DNA of 64,000 bases from JADGNF01 sp964582085 (GCA_964582085.1 CAZOPV010000010.1:1-64000), one strand, 5' to 3'. Positions 9,182 through 18,925 are shown, counted from the first letter of the stretch. Notes: generated by a model from the sequence alone, not told the origin. Numbers and translations: made by a program.

Positions 9182-9473
9182 CTATAGCATTAACTCCTCA
9201 AACATTTTCAAATAAACCTTTAATTAATTTTTTTATTAACCTTTAAAATCAAAAAGCGTGTTTCAAGCCTTTACTTTCTTAAAAAAAGTTTACATAAAAA
9301 TTGTAAAACCGTTATACATAAAATAGATTAATATGGCTTTAGTTGTCAATTCATAAATCAAAAATGAACATTAAAAGCTCAGCGTATGCCGTCCGTGACT
9401 ATATCTGCATATTATGAATCTTTAAAATTTAGCTTTAAGCACCCCCTATTAGTAACAATATAGGTGGGCTGAA
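9182..9473. other. AT-rich intergenic stretch
   Basis: No gene seen. Contains long A and T runs and a TATA-like CTTTAAAATTTA near 9419-9430, about 25-30 bases before a plausible transcript start for the gene at 9474. Confidence 0.4.
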
Positions 9474-9806
9474 TTGGAACGGCAAGGGGGTTTAATTAAA
9501 GGGCATTCCAACTTGACTCAGTCGACTTTTGACACTGAACGGTTAAAGTACCTCTACAGGTGTGCCGTCGAAGAACCAAATATAGCGTTCTCAAAAAGAG
9601 GCTTTATTAAATGCCCCGAATGTGGTGCAGAGATCCTTATGATTCCTACCCTCCGCGTTATGAACTGCGCCATTGAAAATCATGTGCGACACCACAAGGC
9701 CCAGCTAAAAACTGATTTAATCAAACGTCAACAAACTGCCATCAGAATACGGCTATCATTGATGAATCAAGTGCTGCAACAAGCCTGTCGCCTTCAGACA
9801 GGATGA
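9474..9806 (+). CDS. Hypothetical protein with zinc-finger-like CPEC...H..H motif
   Basis: 110 residues from a TTG start preceded by AGGTGGG, a good ribosome site. The centre has CPECGAE (about 47-53) followed about 20 residues later by CAIENHVRHH, together resembling a C2H2- or C3H-type zinc site. The C-terminal part is basic and helical. A TATA-like sequence lies upstream. Function unknown; DNA or RNA binding is a guess from the zinc-site pattern. Confidence 0.55.
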   Translation: MERQGGLIKGHSNLTQSTFDTERLKYLYRCAVEEPNIAFSKRGFIKCPECGAEILMIPTLRVMNCAIENHVRHHKAQLKTDLIKRQQTAIRIRLSLMNQVLQQACRLQTG

Positions 9807-10063
9807 TTTTGTTTACGCTAATTTCCATCCTATTTCGACCTTACGTTGTAGGCGTCTTTTCCTTTTTGATAACCGCAGATGTCTATAAGCTGAAAAAACT
9901 AAAGCATGAGGGGCATCATTGTATATTGGCTACCAAACAACCGATCCGTAATCGAGGAGAAAGGAGAAGGCTTCGAGAACGGAAAAAGTCCTTTTTGGTG
10001 GTTTGGTATGCATTCAACCTCCAACGCCCCAGTAATGCATCACAAGACTTAATATACATTTAA
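9803..10063 (+). CDS. Doubtful small basic protein, 86 aa
   Basis: The ATG overlaps the previous stop in an ATGA arrangement, which favours translational coupling. The product has a hydrophobic N-terminus (about 1-25) and a very basic middle. No family recognised and codon pattern is not convincing, so it may be spurious. Confidence 0.25.
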   Translation: MILFTLISILFRPYVVGVFSFLITADVYKLKKLKHEGHHCILATKQPIRNRGERRRLRERKKSFLVVWYAFNLQRPSNASQDLIYI

Positions 10064-10106
10064 ATAAAAGGTTTGTGCATTTCTAATCAATGATGCTTTT
10101 TTTGTC

Positions 10107-10664
10107 TCAGTTTAGAGTAAGTGCTCCTTCCAAAATGTTCTTCTCAGGAGTTTCTAGTTGTTTGCTAAGCCATGTTTTTAAAAGCATGCTAATATTAGGC
10201 ATTTCACCCATATACACAAGCAGCTGATTATTTTTAAGTGCACTTACTTGGAGGGTTTTTTCCGACTCTTTATACATAAAAGATACAGTTCGTGCTTGTG
10301 CTGCCATGGCTTGCAAGTCTACCCAATGTTTACATTGAAGCACAAACGCAAGACCATTTTGTACGCTAATTTGTGATGGCTGAGGTTGGTCTTCGCCAAC
10401 AATTAAGGCGGTTTTGGGGTGGATTTGTTTCAACGAAGGCGATAACTGTTTAAGCAAAATTTCAACTTGATTTTGTAGCTCAATTATTTTACCCTCCACT
10501 TTAGCCACTTTTTCACTTAACTCTCCTGCGTCCCCAAAATTGCCCGCAACGGCACCTAACTCACTTATAAGACGATCTAAATCTTTTTCGTGCTCTTTAA
10601 GAACGTTAACTATAAAATCTAAAGCTTCTAATGCCTCATCTTTAGACGGTGGTTTCTCTGACAT
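10107..10664 (-). CDS. Hypothetical protein with central coiled coil
   Basis: 185 residues. Residues about 1-95 are strongly helical, with heptads of Leu/Ile/Val (SELSEKVAKVEGKIIELQNQ region). The C-terminal half (about 105-185) looks like a small alpha/beta domain starting at QISVQNGLAFVLQCKHW. No family recognised. Acidic N-terminus, no signal peptide or membrane segment, so cytoplasmic. Stands alone. Confidence 0.65.
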   Translation of the reverse strand: MSEKPPSKDEALEALDFIVNVLKEHEKDLDRLISELGAVAGNFGDAGELSEKVAKVEGKIIELQNQVEILLKQLSPSLKQIHPKTALIVGEDQPQPSQISVQNGLAFVLQCKHWVDLQAMAAQARTVSFMYKESEKTLQVSALKNNQLLVYMGEMPNISMLLKTWLSKQLETPEKNILEGALTLN

Positions 10665-10973
10665 TTCCCACTTCAGTCCTCTTGCGTGCTATTAAGGATC
10701 ATGGTTTAAATAAAGCTAACGAATTCCAAAATTATATTATTAAACATAGGTCACTGTATGAATTTGGAATATCATATGATTCAATAACTCTTTGAATTCT
10801 TCAAACAAAATCTTCAGTATGGCTTACTAACAAATAATCTCTTGTCTGTAAATTTTTCCTACACACTAACTACGTCACCTCATTGATACTAAAAAACTGT
10901 TTTACTCCTCTTCGCGCTACAATTACCTGCCAAAAGGTCGTGCGAAGTATCTGGATGAAGTATAAACAAATAA
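10665..10973. other. Intergenic stretch
   Basis: No supported gene or RNA. Fragments of open frame on the plus strand near 10880-10960 lack a start codon and match no family I recognise. Confidence 0.4.
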
Positions 10974-11222
10974 TCAAGGCTCTCTTTGTTTCTTATCCCA
11001 CTTCGCCTCAAACTCCTCAGGAGACATAATATTTGAACTTAACAGACGTTGACGGAAATGATCACGGGCGCAGGGGTCTCTTACGTGAGCACGGTAAATC
11101 TCTGTTAAAAGATAAACTGCCATACTCAAAGATATAGGCTTTTCAGCCATAATAGTTAACTCTTTTGAGACACGAATTAGATCTTCATAGACTACATCGG
11201 GCAACGTAAGCGTCTTTCCCAT
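10974..11222 (-). CDS. Small ribbon-helix-helix-like protein
   Basis: 82 residues. The N-terminus KTLTLPDVVYEDLIRVSKEL is a beta strand followed by helices, with a second helix SLSMAVYLLTEIYRAHV, as in VapB/CopG-like RHH DNA-binding proteins or small antitoxins. No toxin partner adjoins it, so an orphan regulator is more likely than a toxin-antitoxin pair. The fold call is inference from sequence pattern. Confidence 0.5.
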   Translation of the reverse strand: MGKTLTLPDVVYEDLIRVSKELTIMAEKPISLSMAVYLLTEIYRAHVRDPCARDHFRQRLLSSNIMSPEEFEAKWDKKQREP

Positions 11223-11381
11223 TTTCAGATAGACCCCTAAAATATGTCTTCACCAACAAGACTTTAACTGTTGTTATTCCAGAAGAACCAAAATTCATAG
11301 TTTTGTTAACTTATCAGCTCAAGAAGCCAAACTTAATGCTACAAGAAAGCTGTGTTAAACAGTGAAAAGTCCCTACTCAAT

Positions 11382-11678
11382 TTAAAGCTTCACGATTTGA
11401 GCATGAGGTACACCTTCAATTTGCAACACCGCTTCGGGGTGTACGTAACCTTTAGCAATGGCTTGCTCAACACAGCATTTACCTACCATATTTACAATGG
11501 TAGAGTTTTCAATCATAGCCACTGCTTCTTCCACAGAGACTTTACCACCGTTATAGAACTCTTTTTTTATGTGAAAGACGATCTTGCCTTGCTTCAAGGT
11601 TTTGTCCAAAAGATCGGTATCACAAATGGCTAGAAGCACATTGCCTCCAACCCTTTTAAGGTTGACATACACTTCCAC
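11382..11678 (-). CDS. DUF424 family protein
   Basis: 98 residues, the normal size of archaeal DUF424. Diagnostic features: VLLAICDTDLL, then GKIVFHIKKEFYNGG, a conserved VGKCCVEQAIAKGYVHPEAVLQIEGVPHAQ-type C-terminus (given here in part). It begins 12 bases after the aIF2-beta stop on the same strand, a conserved archaeal neighbourhood that points to a translation-linked role. Function not established. Confidence 0.85.
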   Translation of the reverse strand: MEVYVNLKRVGGNVLLAICDTDLLDKTLKQGKIVFHIKKEFYNGGKVSVEEAVAMIENSTIVNMVGKCCVEQAIAKGYVHPEAVLQIEGVPHAQIVKL

Positions 11679-11690
11679 GTGACGGAACCT

Positions 11691-12101
11691 CTACAACTGT
11701 TTAATGGATGATCTAGCTCCGCATGCATTGCAAACCAAGAAAGCAAGACGCTTTTCTTTAGCAATGTTTGTGTCGGGACGCTTGCAAACCGGGCAAACAA
11801 CAAATTCTTCCATATATCTTTGCAATAATCTTTCAAAAGTGTCGCGTGGGAACTTCCCCTGAAAAATCGCTCTGCTCTCATGGTACGTGGCGGCAGTTGC
11901 CATTTCTCGTGTTAAAAATTTAAGAATATGTTGTGGGTCACGGTTTATGATGTCTGCAACATCTTTGAAATTTGAAATCGTTGTGCGCATACCTACCATG
12001 GAGACAAAAAGCTTTGGCATTTCTAGCCTTTCATGCTTTAAAGCCACTTCAGGCACTTGGGCGCGCGCCCGTTTCAGCAAATCATTGTAGTCATAGTTCA
12101 T
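11691..12101 (-). CDS. Translation initiation factor aIF2 subunit beta
   Basis: Part of the heterotrimer that brings initiator tRNA to the ribosome. 136 residues, the usual archaeal length. N-terminal gamma-binding helix, central alpha/beta domain (GMRTTISNFKDVADIINRDP, then LKFLTREMATAATY), and a C-terminal C4 zinc ribbon CPVCKRPDTN...CNACGA. Transcribed with DUF424. ATG start. Confidence 0.95.
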   Translation of the reverse strand: MNYDYNDLLKRARAQVPEVALKHERLEMPKLFVSMVGMRTTISNFKDVADIINRDPQHILKFLTREMATAATYHESRAIFQGKFPRDTFERLLQRYMEEFVVCPVCKRPDTNIAKEKRLAFLVCNACGARSSIKQL

Positions 12102-12260
12102 GCTTTTTCACACTGACAACCATTGAAACAGCATAGTATTTAAAACTTCTAATCATGAAACCTGAACCGCTCATCCATCAAACATAAAAGGAGCTACTGA
12201 AACCAATATTAGTTTGAATTTCACATTGCTACTATTCGTTAGCGCAAAAGAGGAAGCTAC

Positions 12261-13145
12261 TTGACCCAAGAAACCAAATCCATGGAACTCGCAACAATAA
12301 ACCACCAAATCGACGCTATTAGAGAACAACTACGCAAAATCAACAATGACATAATTCAGCATGTGGAGAGACGAGACAAACTCAACCAGCAAGTTCAAAC
12401 TCTTAGACGAGAAATCACGGAATTCAAGAAGGAGCGAGATGCCCTCAATGACAGCGTCAGAATATTAAAACAGAAACGTGACGAACTGAGAGAAAAAATC
12501 CGCCCTTACATTGAAGAAATTAAAGCTCACAGCGAAAAAATTCGAGAACTAAAAGAGAAAAGGACCAGCAAAAAACGACACGAACTTCAGAAGCAACTGG
12601 ATGCTATTGAATGGAAAATAGCGACAACTTCTCTGGATTTACAGGAAGAAAAAAGACTTATAGATCAAGTTAAACAACTTGAAACTCAACTAATTGTTTA
12701 CAAGAAAATTGATCAGCATAACAAAAAAATCAGTGAAATAAAAGCTGAGCTTAAGGTTTACCAGCAGCAGGCTGATGCATTTCATAAGGAATTAACTGAA
12801 CATGCAAAGAGAAGCCAGGAGTTACACGCAAAAATGCAGCTAAAATTCGCTGAGTTGTCAAAGATGCGCGATGAAGCAACAAACTTGCATGTACAGTACC
12901 TTTTAGCTAAAGAACAGATTAAGCCGTTACATGACCAACTTTCCCAACTAGTAGAGCAAAGAAAGGTGTTACAAGATGCATTGAGGGAAGAATTCGAAAA
13001 AACTAAGAAAACCAGAGAACAGGAAATTAAAGACAAATTGGGGTCTCAAGCACGAGAAAAATTGCAGCGAGGCGAGAAACTAGACTGGCAAGAGTTCCAA
13101 CTTATGGTTGGCACTGAAAGCAACGAGCCTGAAACGGAAGATTAA
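12261..13145 (+). CDS. Archaeal coiled-coil protein (COG1340-like)
   Basis: 294 residues from a TTG start with AGGAAG upstream. Almost the whole chain is heptad coiled coil, very rich in Lys, Glu, Gln and Arg; the C-terminus REKLQRGEKLDWQEFQLMV is typical of the archaeal COG1340 family. Predicted soluble and elongated, possibly a dimerising scaffold. DUF373 follows after 43 bases on the same strand. Confidence 0.8.
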   Translation: MTQETKSMELATINHQIDAIREQLRKINNDIIQHVERRDKLNQQVQTLRREITEFKKERDALNDSVRILKQKRDELREKIRPYIEEIKAHSEKIRELKEKRTSKKRHELQKQLDAIEWKIATTSLDLQEEKRLIDQVKQLETQLIVYKKIDQHNKKISEIKAELKVYQQQADAFHKELTEHAKRSQELHAKMQLKFAELSKMRDEATNLHVQYLLAKEQIKPLHDQLSQLVEQRKVLQDALREEFEKTKKTREQEIKDKLGSQAREKLQRGEKLDWQEFQLMVGTESNEPETED

Positions 13146-13188
13146 AACTTAACTAGTCGTTAGCTTACTTATAGGAAACAGAAAGCTG

Positions 13189-14376
13189 ATGACTGGAAGA
13201 ACTATCGAGCAATCTGAACAGAAAAAAATTCTAATTCTTTGTGTTGACCGAGATGGTGATCTAGGAGCTAAAGCGGGTATCAAAACCCCTCTAATGGGGC
13301 GAAAAGTAAATCTTGACTCTGCGGTTGCGCTTGCTCTTAAAGATCCTGAAGAGCCTGACTCTAACGCAATGTTTGAAGCCGTCAGCCTTTACGACCGTCT
13401 TACTAATGATAAAAAACCTGATGAAATTTTTGAAGTTGCTACAATTTGCGGTTCTGAATTAGGAGGAGTAGGCGCAGATAGAAAACTGGTTTCTGAATTA
13501 AACTCCGTTTTGGAGTATTTTAAAGCTGATGAAATTATATTGGTTACAGATGGGTACTCTGACGAAGCTGTTTTGCCGTTGGTTGAATCACGCGTTCCAG
13601 TTTCATCGGTGCGTCGTATAGTTATTAAGCACAGCGAGTCAATTGAAGAAACAGCAGCTCTTTTTTCGCGTTACCTTAAACTGCTGGTGGAAAACCCAAA
13701 GTATTCACGTATAGTCATAGGTCTCCCAGGATTTCTTTTTTTAATCTGGGGCATTTTAGCATACTTTGGTGTTGTTAACTACTATGCTATAGCGATTCTG
13801 CTCGTACTGGGCGTTTTTATGCTTATCAAAGGATTTGGTATTGATAGGTCTGCAAAGGATTTCTACAGATGGGCAAAAAATTACACGCCACCACCTTTGC
13901 CTGCTCAAATCGCAAACTACACCACAATCGCAGGCGCTTTATGTATTGCGGTTAGTGTCTATTCAGGATACACAAACAGCCTAGGGCGAGTTGCCCCTAC
14001 ACCTGTTGATTTAGGGGAGTGGCTCGGAGTTTTACCCGCTCTTTCAGGCTATTTCCTTAAGGGCGCTATAGATTTAATTGTTGTGGGTCTAGCTACAATA
14101 TTGTTTGGTAGGGGCATTAGACTCTATTTTGAGCATGACGCTCGTGTATTGCGGAATGCTGCTTTAATAGTATCTATTGGCTGGTCTCGCTGGATTTTTG
14201 ATGGAGCTGCAGATATACTTATCAGTCCAGCGTTAGGGTATTCTAATTTGATTTATTCAATAATCGTGGGAATATTGATTACTATAGCTTCGGTACTGGT
14301 AATACTCATAATTTATCGTTCTGCTAAAAATTTCTTCGTGCCAAAAGAGAAAGTTGTTGATGAATTTGGTGAATAG
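13189..14376 (+). CDS. DUF373 family integral membrane protein
   Basis: 395 residues. The N-terminal 170 residues form a soluble alpha/beta domain that starts ILILCVDRDGDLGAKAGIKTP, the DUF373 signature, with GSELGGVGADRKL at about 103-115. The rest holds about six transmembrane helices with basic loops. Widespread in archaea, function unknown. It is followed by uppS, overlapping a possible 40-residue ORF, so it may act in polyprenyl-lipid or envelope metabolism (inference from context). Confidence 0.88.
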   Translation: MTGRTIEQSEQKKILILCVDRDGDLGAKAGIKTPLMGRKVNLDSAVALALKDPEEPDSNAMFEAVSLYDRLTNDKKPDEIFEVATICGSELGGVGADRKLVSELNSVLEYFKADEIILVTDGYSDEAVLPLVESRVPVSSVRRIVIKHSESIEETAALFSRYLKLLVENPKYSRIVIGLPGFLFLIWGILAYFGVVNYYAIAILLVLGVFMLIKGFGIDRSAKDFYRWAKNYTPPPLPAQIANYTTIAGALCIAVSVYSGYTNSLGRVAPTPVDLGEWLGVLPALSGYFLKGAIDLIVVGLATILFGRGIRLYFEHDARVLRNAALIVSIGWSRWIFDGAADILISPALGYSNLIYSIIVGILITIASVLVILIIYRSAKNFFVPKEKVVDEFGE

Positions 14377-14482
14377 AAATAGAGCTTTGGAGGAAGCTTT
14401 AATTGAAGCAGTTCCGGCTTATTTTCGACGTCAAATTGCTCTTTCAAAGTCTGTTGAAGAGGTAAGTTTCCAGTGGTGCTGA
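14360..14482 (+). CDS. Possible 40-aa protein bridging DUF373 and uppS
   Basis: ATG at 14360 lies inside the end of DUF373 and the TGA at 14480-14482 lies inside the start of uppS, filling the 96-base gap with open frame. The peptide is helical and charged (RALEEALIEAVPAYFRRQ). Overlaps on both sides suggest translational coupling. No family recognised; it may be only a coupling device. Confidence 0.35.
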   Translation: MNLVNRNRALEEALIEAVPAYFRRQIALSKSVEEVSFQWC

Positions 14483-15258
14483 AGAGATTCTTGTCCCTTA
14501 TTGGGGCATATAAGGCATATCAAAAGTGGCTATGGTTTCAAGTGAAAAACGGTGAAAAACCTGAGCATATAGCCATAATTCTAGATGGCAACAGACGCTG
14601 GGCTGCGTCGCAGGAACTTAACCCTTGGCTAGGCCATAGACAAGGCGCGGAAACGGTTGAACACCTCTTAGATTGGTGCGAAATGTTGGGCGTGAAGTTT
14701 GTAACTCTTTACACGTTTTCTATGGAGAATTTCAAGCGTACTCCTCAGGAAGTAGCGGAAATTATGCGTATTGCTGAAGAAAAATTTACTAAACTCCTTA
14801 CGGATGAAAGAATTCATCGCAGCAAAGTCCGCATTAAAGTTATAGGTCGAGTGAATCTGTTACCTGAAAAGCTGCAGAAGCTCATCGCAGAAGTGGAAAA
14901 AGCAACTGCCAATTATGATAGGCAGTTTTTGAATTTTGCGTTCGCGTACGGCGGAAGAGCTGAAATTGTGGATGCAACAAAAAAAATCGCTCAAAAAGTT
15001 AAAAATGGAGAATTAAACCTCGAAGAAATTGATGAGCGAACCTTTGAGAAGTACTTGTATACAGCTCATTTGCCTAACCAAGAACCTGACATGATCATAC
15101 GCACTTCAGGAGAAGAGCGCCTCAGCGGTTTTCTACTTTGGCAATCAGCTTACAGTGAACTTTATTTTCTCGACGTCTACTGGCCTGACTTCAGATTTAT
15201 TGACTTACTTAGAGCAGTTAGAATTTTTCAACGGAGAAAGAGACGCTTTGGAGCATAA
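14473..15258 (+). CDS. uppS: (2Z,6E)-farnesyl/undecaprenyl-type cis-prenyltransferase
   Basis: Makes long cis-polyprenyl diphosphate, the precursor of the dolichol-type carrier used in archaeal N-glycosylation. 261 residues from GTG. Signature motifs: ILDGNRRWA (catalytic Asp, about residue 37), TLYTFSMENFKR, and RTSGEERLSGFLLWQSAYSE near the C-terminus (substrate pocket). The family is homodimeric, peripheral to the membrane. Downstream gene is convergent. Confidence 0.95.
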   Translation: MVLKRFLSLIGAYKAYQKWLWFQVKNGEKPEHIAIILDGNRRWAASQELNPWLGHRQGAETVEHLLDWCEMLGVKFVTLYTFSMENFKRTPQEVAEIMRIAEEKFTKLLTDERIHRSKVRIKVIGRVNLLPEKLQKLIAEVEKATANYDRQFLNFAFAYGGRAEIVDATKKIAQKVKNGELNLEEIDERTFEKYLYTAHLPNQEPDMIIRTSGEERLSGFLLWQSAYSELYFLDVYWPDFRFIDLLRAVRIFQRRKRRFGA

Positions 15259-15264
15259 GTTGCA

Positions 15265-16488
15265 TTAAGAACGTTTCTTGGCGCTTACAATTGATATAAC
15301 ATCGCGGTCCTTCAATATAGCATCTTCACCTATTCGTTTTCTGCCACGTGCATCAACGGCATAAAGGAAACTGTTGCCAAGTTCAGAGTGTATAAGGTAT
15401 GCAAATTGTCGCGCAGTAGTTCCGTAAGGAACTAAATACGCGTCGGGCAGAACCTTGCCGTTGTGGTTTGATAAATGTTCGATATCTTCAACTGGATAAA
15501 TTGTTATCATGTTAAGAAGTTTGAAGTAGGCTATGTTTATAGCTTCTTGAACACCAGTAGAACCTATTTTCTGAAGGATTTTTTCGCGAATTATTTCTAA
15601 AACCTTTATTTGCTCCATAGAAAGTCTTTGTGACTGAATAATTTTGAAATCTGAGTCACCTGGCTTGTACTCTATAAGTTGTTTTTCTGCGGCCCGCCTC
15701 AAAGCAAGTTCTGCTTCTGCACTCGCAGGTACAACAGTGTAATTCAATTTTCTAAGCCTTTCGAGGTTTACTTGGGCAGTTGGCAAGTCAATTTTATTAG
15801 CTACAATAATCATGGGTTTAGAAATTTGACGCAAGACGTCCACAAATTTTAAAAAGTCGTCTTCCGACCAAAGTGCAGGTCTATCAGCATTTAACCCTGT
15901 ACGTCTTATTGCTTCAAATACGTGATTGCGCTTTATGTTTAAACCTGTCAGTCGTTCTTCCAGTAGTCCTACACCGCCTTTTTTGTCTGTCTCAGCGATT
16001 CGAGCAATTTTTTGCCAGTCTTTTTTGATAACTGAGCCTATCCACATTGTTAGTTCATGCTCTAGAAATTTTACATCTTCAAGTGGGTCGTGCTCGCCCA
16101 ATTTGCATACTTTTCCTTCGCAGTCTGTGCCACCTGAAGCGTCGACTATGTGAACCAGCGCATCTGCTCTACAGATTTCATCAAGAAACTGGTTACCTAG
16201 CCCTCTGCCTTCCCATGCACCTGGTACTAGTCCCGCCACATCAATAAGCTCTATCGGAACCAAACGTATGCCATCAATGCATAGACTATTGTTTGGGTTG
16301 TCCTGAACTTTAAATTCAGGGTGAACACAGGATGTTCTAACGTAACCGACGCCGCGATTAGGTTTGATCGTAGTGAACGGATAATTAGCGATTTCTGCTG
16401 TGGCTAAAGTTGCAGCGCTGAAAAATGTAGATTTACCTGTGTTAGGTTTCCCAATTACTCCAAGTAGTCGCGAATATCCTTTGTGCAT
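15265..16488 (-). CDS. YchF/Obg-type translation-associated GTPase with TGS domain
   Basis: 407 residues. P-loop GKPNTGKS (about 13-20), switch/G2 region NYPFTTIKPNRG, G3 DVAGLVPGAWEGRGLGN, and G4 NKID (about 240). A helical insertion follows, and the C-terminal TGS domain has PDAYLVPYGTTARQFAYLIHSELGNSF. The archaeal form resembles Drg/Ola1-YchF proteins that bind ribosomes. A TATA-like CAATATATTC (minus strand, near 16511-16520) lies upstream of the ATG. Confidence 0.9.
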   Translation of the reverse strand: MHKGYSRLLGVIGKPNTGKSTFFSAATLATAEIANYPFTTIKPNRGVGYVRTSCVHPEFKVQDNPNNSLCIDGIRLVPIELIDVAGLVPGAWEGRGLGNQFLDEICRADALVHIVDASGGTDCEGKVCKLGEHDPLEDVKFLEHELTMWIGSVIKKDWQKIARIAETDKKGGVGLLEERLTGLNIKRNHVFEAIRRTGLNADRPALWSEDDFLKFVDVLRQISKPMIIVANKIDLPTAQVNLERLRKLNYTVVPASAEAELALRRAAEKQLIEYKPGDSDFKIIQSQRLSMEQIKVLEIIREKILQKIGSTGVQEAINIAYFKLLNMITIYPVEDIEHLSNHNGKVLPDAYLVPYGTTARQFAYLIHSELGNSFLYAVDARGRKRIGEDAILKDRDVISIVSAKKRS

Positions 16489-16692
16489 ATTAAGACCTTA
16501 AGGTAACAATTGAATATATTGTTTAGTTGAGGGCGCTTTATTGTTTGTGTTCAAAATTTGCAGCAGGATAAGCAAATTGGCTTTTTTCTGGAAACAATTA
16601 CGATGGCAGCTGTCATTTTAAGCTTGTATGAAAACTTTAATGTACCTCACTCTAACATAGCTCACTAGAACAGTCTTTAAAGAGGCACATCC

Positions 16693-18183
16693 ATGAAACT
16701 TGCTCTTTCCAATCAAAATTTGATGGCAATTTTGGTAGGGGTTCTTGCTTTTTCGGTTGTAAACACGTATCTGCTGTTAGATCGAACCGATAAATTACAA
16801 AATCAGCTTGACCAACAAATAACAGCCTTAAATGAAGAAGTGAACCAAAATTATTGGGCGTTAAACCAAAGATATTTTGCGCTAAATCAAACTGATTATG
16901 ATATTCTCGCTCAATTACACAATGGACTGAGCAATTTGAATATTCGTTTACCCATTGAGCAATATGATTATGTGATTTTCAAAGAAAACGATGTGACAGC
17001 AGCGAAAAACGGCAAAACTGGCTTGATTGATTTTAATTCCACAGACTCCGCTTATGTCCTTAATCAAGCGATTAACTCTGCAAATAACGTTTTTTTAAAA
17101 TCTGACAGGTATGTTTTGTACTCCGATGTCTTTTTTGTTAATAAAAAAGGCGCAAGGCTTGTCAGTGATGGAGCAACTCTTAGCCTTAACGGCCACATAA
17201 TTTTGGTGCAGGGGGAAACGTATCAGTTTTCCCAAAATAACCTAATTTCAGGGTTAAAAATTTTTAACGGCACATTACGTATAGAGAACTCTTTCAGAAC
17301 GACAATCACAAACATGATTTTTGAAAACTGCACTGTTGCACTTGAACTTGCAAATACCAACACTTGGACAGAAGGAACCAAAATTGAAAATGTGCATTTT
17401 GATAAATGTGTTCAAAGTTTAGTTTTCAGAACCAACCACACAGGAGCCACTGGTTCGTATGGCAATACAGATGTTAATCGTTGCTACTTTAATCTGCTGG
17501 ATAATTCCACAGCAATCATGGTGGAACAACATGCCGAGTTCACAGATAGTCAACTACAGAATGTGCGTATCTGGATTGGGGAATTTGGGCAATATAACCA
17601 AACTGGGCTTTTGATAAATGGTTCAATGTACCATACGCTTTTAGACGGCGTTGTTTTTGAGTCCTTTGCTGTAGGCCGATTGGAAGACGCTATGCTCTAC
17701 GCCATAAGTATAGGGCAAGCTGCCAACGAAGCACCGACCTTGCAGGCGGGAGTCAGTTTTTTGGGGGCTTGGACAGCAAGAGTATATAACCCCTTTAGCA
17801 GATGGATCTATGGTTCAGGTGGCGTGTTCAAGCAAGAAAACTTGTCTGTACCTGTAAGTGTGTTCGATTATGGGCAACCTGTAACGGTGCAGTTGCGCCC
17901 TGCTACGATCACCAACTTTAAACCTCAGATAAGCGTAAAAGGTAGTTTTAGCATCAACGAAACTGTTACTGTAAGAGTAAGACTTGAGTTCGTTGACAAC
18001 GTCATCTCAGAAGCTGTAGAAAAGGTGTTCAAAGCTAGTGACGTAGTCTGGCTAAACGACTCGGATTTGTTGAAGTTGTTTGCTTCACAAAACGTGGTTT
18101 ACGCGGTACTCTTTGACGCAAAAGTAAATAAGGCAAATTCCGATGCTATTGTCCAAATCTCACTTTATGGCACAACATCATAA
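16693..18183 (+). CDS. Secreted, membrane-anchored beta-helix-like protein
   Basis: 496 residues. An N-terminal hydrophobic segment (about 10-30) serves as signal anchor, followed by a short coiled coil with LNQ repeats (about 35-75), then an extracellular region. Residues about 125-370 show the repeated short beta strands and Asn/Gly turns of a right-handed beta-helix (pectate-lyase-like) fold. Many NxS/NxT sites suggest N-glycosylation. The C-terminus looks like a beta-sandwich. No catalytic motif recognised; a surface adhesin or glycan-binding protein is possible. Confidence 0.65.
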   Translation: MKLALSNQNLMAILVGVLAFSVVNTYLLLDRTDKLQNQLDQQITALNEEVNQNYWALNQRYFALNQTDYDILAQLHNGLSNLNIRLPIEQYDYVIFKENDVTAAKNGKTGLIDFNSTDSAYVLNQAINSANNVFLKSDRYVLYSDVFFVNKKGARLVSDGATLSLNGHIILVQGETYQFSQNNLISGLKIFNGTLRIENSFRTTITNMIFENCTVALELANTNTWTEGTKIENVHFDKCVQSLVFRTNHTGATGSYGNTDVNRCYFNLLDNSTAIMVEQHAEFTDSQLQNVRIWIGEFGQYNQTGLLINGSMYHTLLDGVVFESFAVGRLEDAMLYAISIGQAANEAPTLQAGVSFLGAWTARVYNPFSRWIYGSGGVFKQENLSVPVSVFDYGQPVTVQLRPATITNFKPQISVKGSFSINETVTVRVRLEFVDNVISEAVEKVFKASDVVWLNDSDLLKLFASQNVVYAVLFDAKVNKANSDAIVQISLYGTTS

Positions 18184-18367
18184 CCTAAAATAAATCCAAG
18201 CTATATGGAACAAAGTCATCTACAGACTACTTGCAAATATCTCCTAACGACAAAATAAAAACAACCGTGTCGTCATTAGTTGCTCCGTCTTAGCTGTCTG
18301 TCAAAGTGAAAAACGAGTTTATGCTTTGAGTTAAGAAGACAAAAACAACAACCAAAATGTAGTAGTC

Positions 18368-18925
18368 TCAGAACAATTTTTTAGCAGTTTGCTGATAAAC
18401 TTTCCAAGCTTCGTCCTCAAATAAAACAAAAATTACTCTGGCAAGAGATTGGTCTTTTTCTAAAAACTCCTTTACTGCAGTTAAAGCTACAATGCTAGCT
18501 CTTTCCAGCGGATAACCATAACTACCTGTACTTATCGACGGAAATGCCACTGTACTTAAACCCTGCAAGACAGCCAATTGTAGAGAATTCATGTATGCTT
18601 CACGCAAAAGTTCAGCTTCTTTTTCTTTTCCTCCATGCCAAACTGGACCCACTGTATGAATAACATATCTTGCTCTTAAGTTACCCCCTGAAGTAATAAC
18701 TGCTTTTCCAGTGGGCAGACCTTCAGGCCATTTTGTGCAACGAATTACTCGGCATTCTTCTAGTATTCTGGATCCACCTTTACGGTGAATTGCTCCATCT
18801 ACTCCTCCACCACCTAAAAGACGCGAGTTAGCAGCGTTCACGATGGCATCAGCATCAACAACTGTTATGTCACCCTTGATTAACTGTACCTTTGTTTTCC
18901 CCACTTCAAACTCGGTTCTTTCCAT
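18368..18925 (-). CDS. Macro-domain protein (ADP-ribose/O-acetyl-ADP-ribose deacetylase type)
   Basis: Starts at ATG 18925 (MERTEFEVG), preferred over an upstream in-frame ATG at 18991 because AAGGTGA lies just before it and the earlier start would overlap the LysE gene. 185 residues. Macro fold motifs: GDITVVDADAIVNAANSRLLGG (ADP-ribose loop 1), GGGVDGAIH, and FPSISTGSYGYP (loop 2). Members remove ADP-ribose or deacetylate OAADPr. LysE gene lies 10 bases upstream, likely one transcript. Confidence 0.93.
   Translation of the reverse strand: MERTEFEVGKTKVQLIKGDITVVDADAIVNAANSRLLGGGGVDGAIHRKGGSRILEECRVIRCTKWPEGLPTGKAVITSGGNLRARYVIHTVGPVWHGGKEKEAELLREAYMNSLQLAVLQGLSTVAFPSISTGSYGYPLERASIVALTAVKEFLEKDQSLARVIFVLFEDEAWKVYQQTAKKLF

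Noticed and set aside
10880..10960. Plus-strand protein-like fragment ending GRAKYLDEV
   Set aside because: No start codon and no family match; too short to call even a pseudogene.
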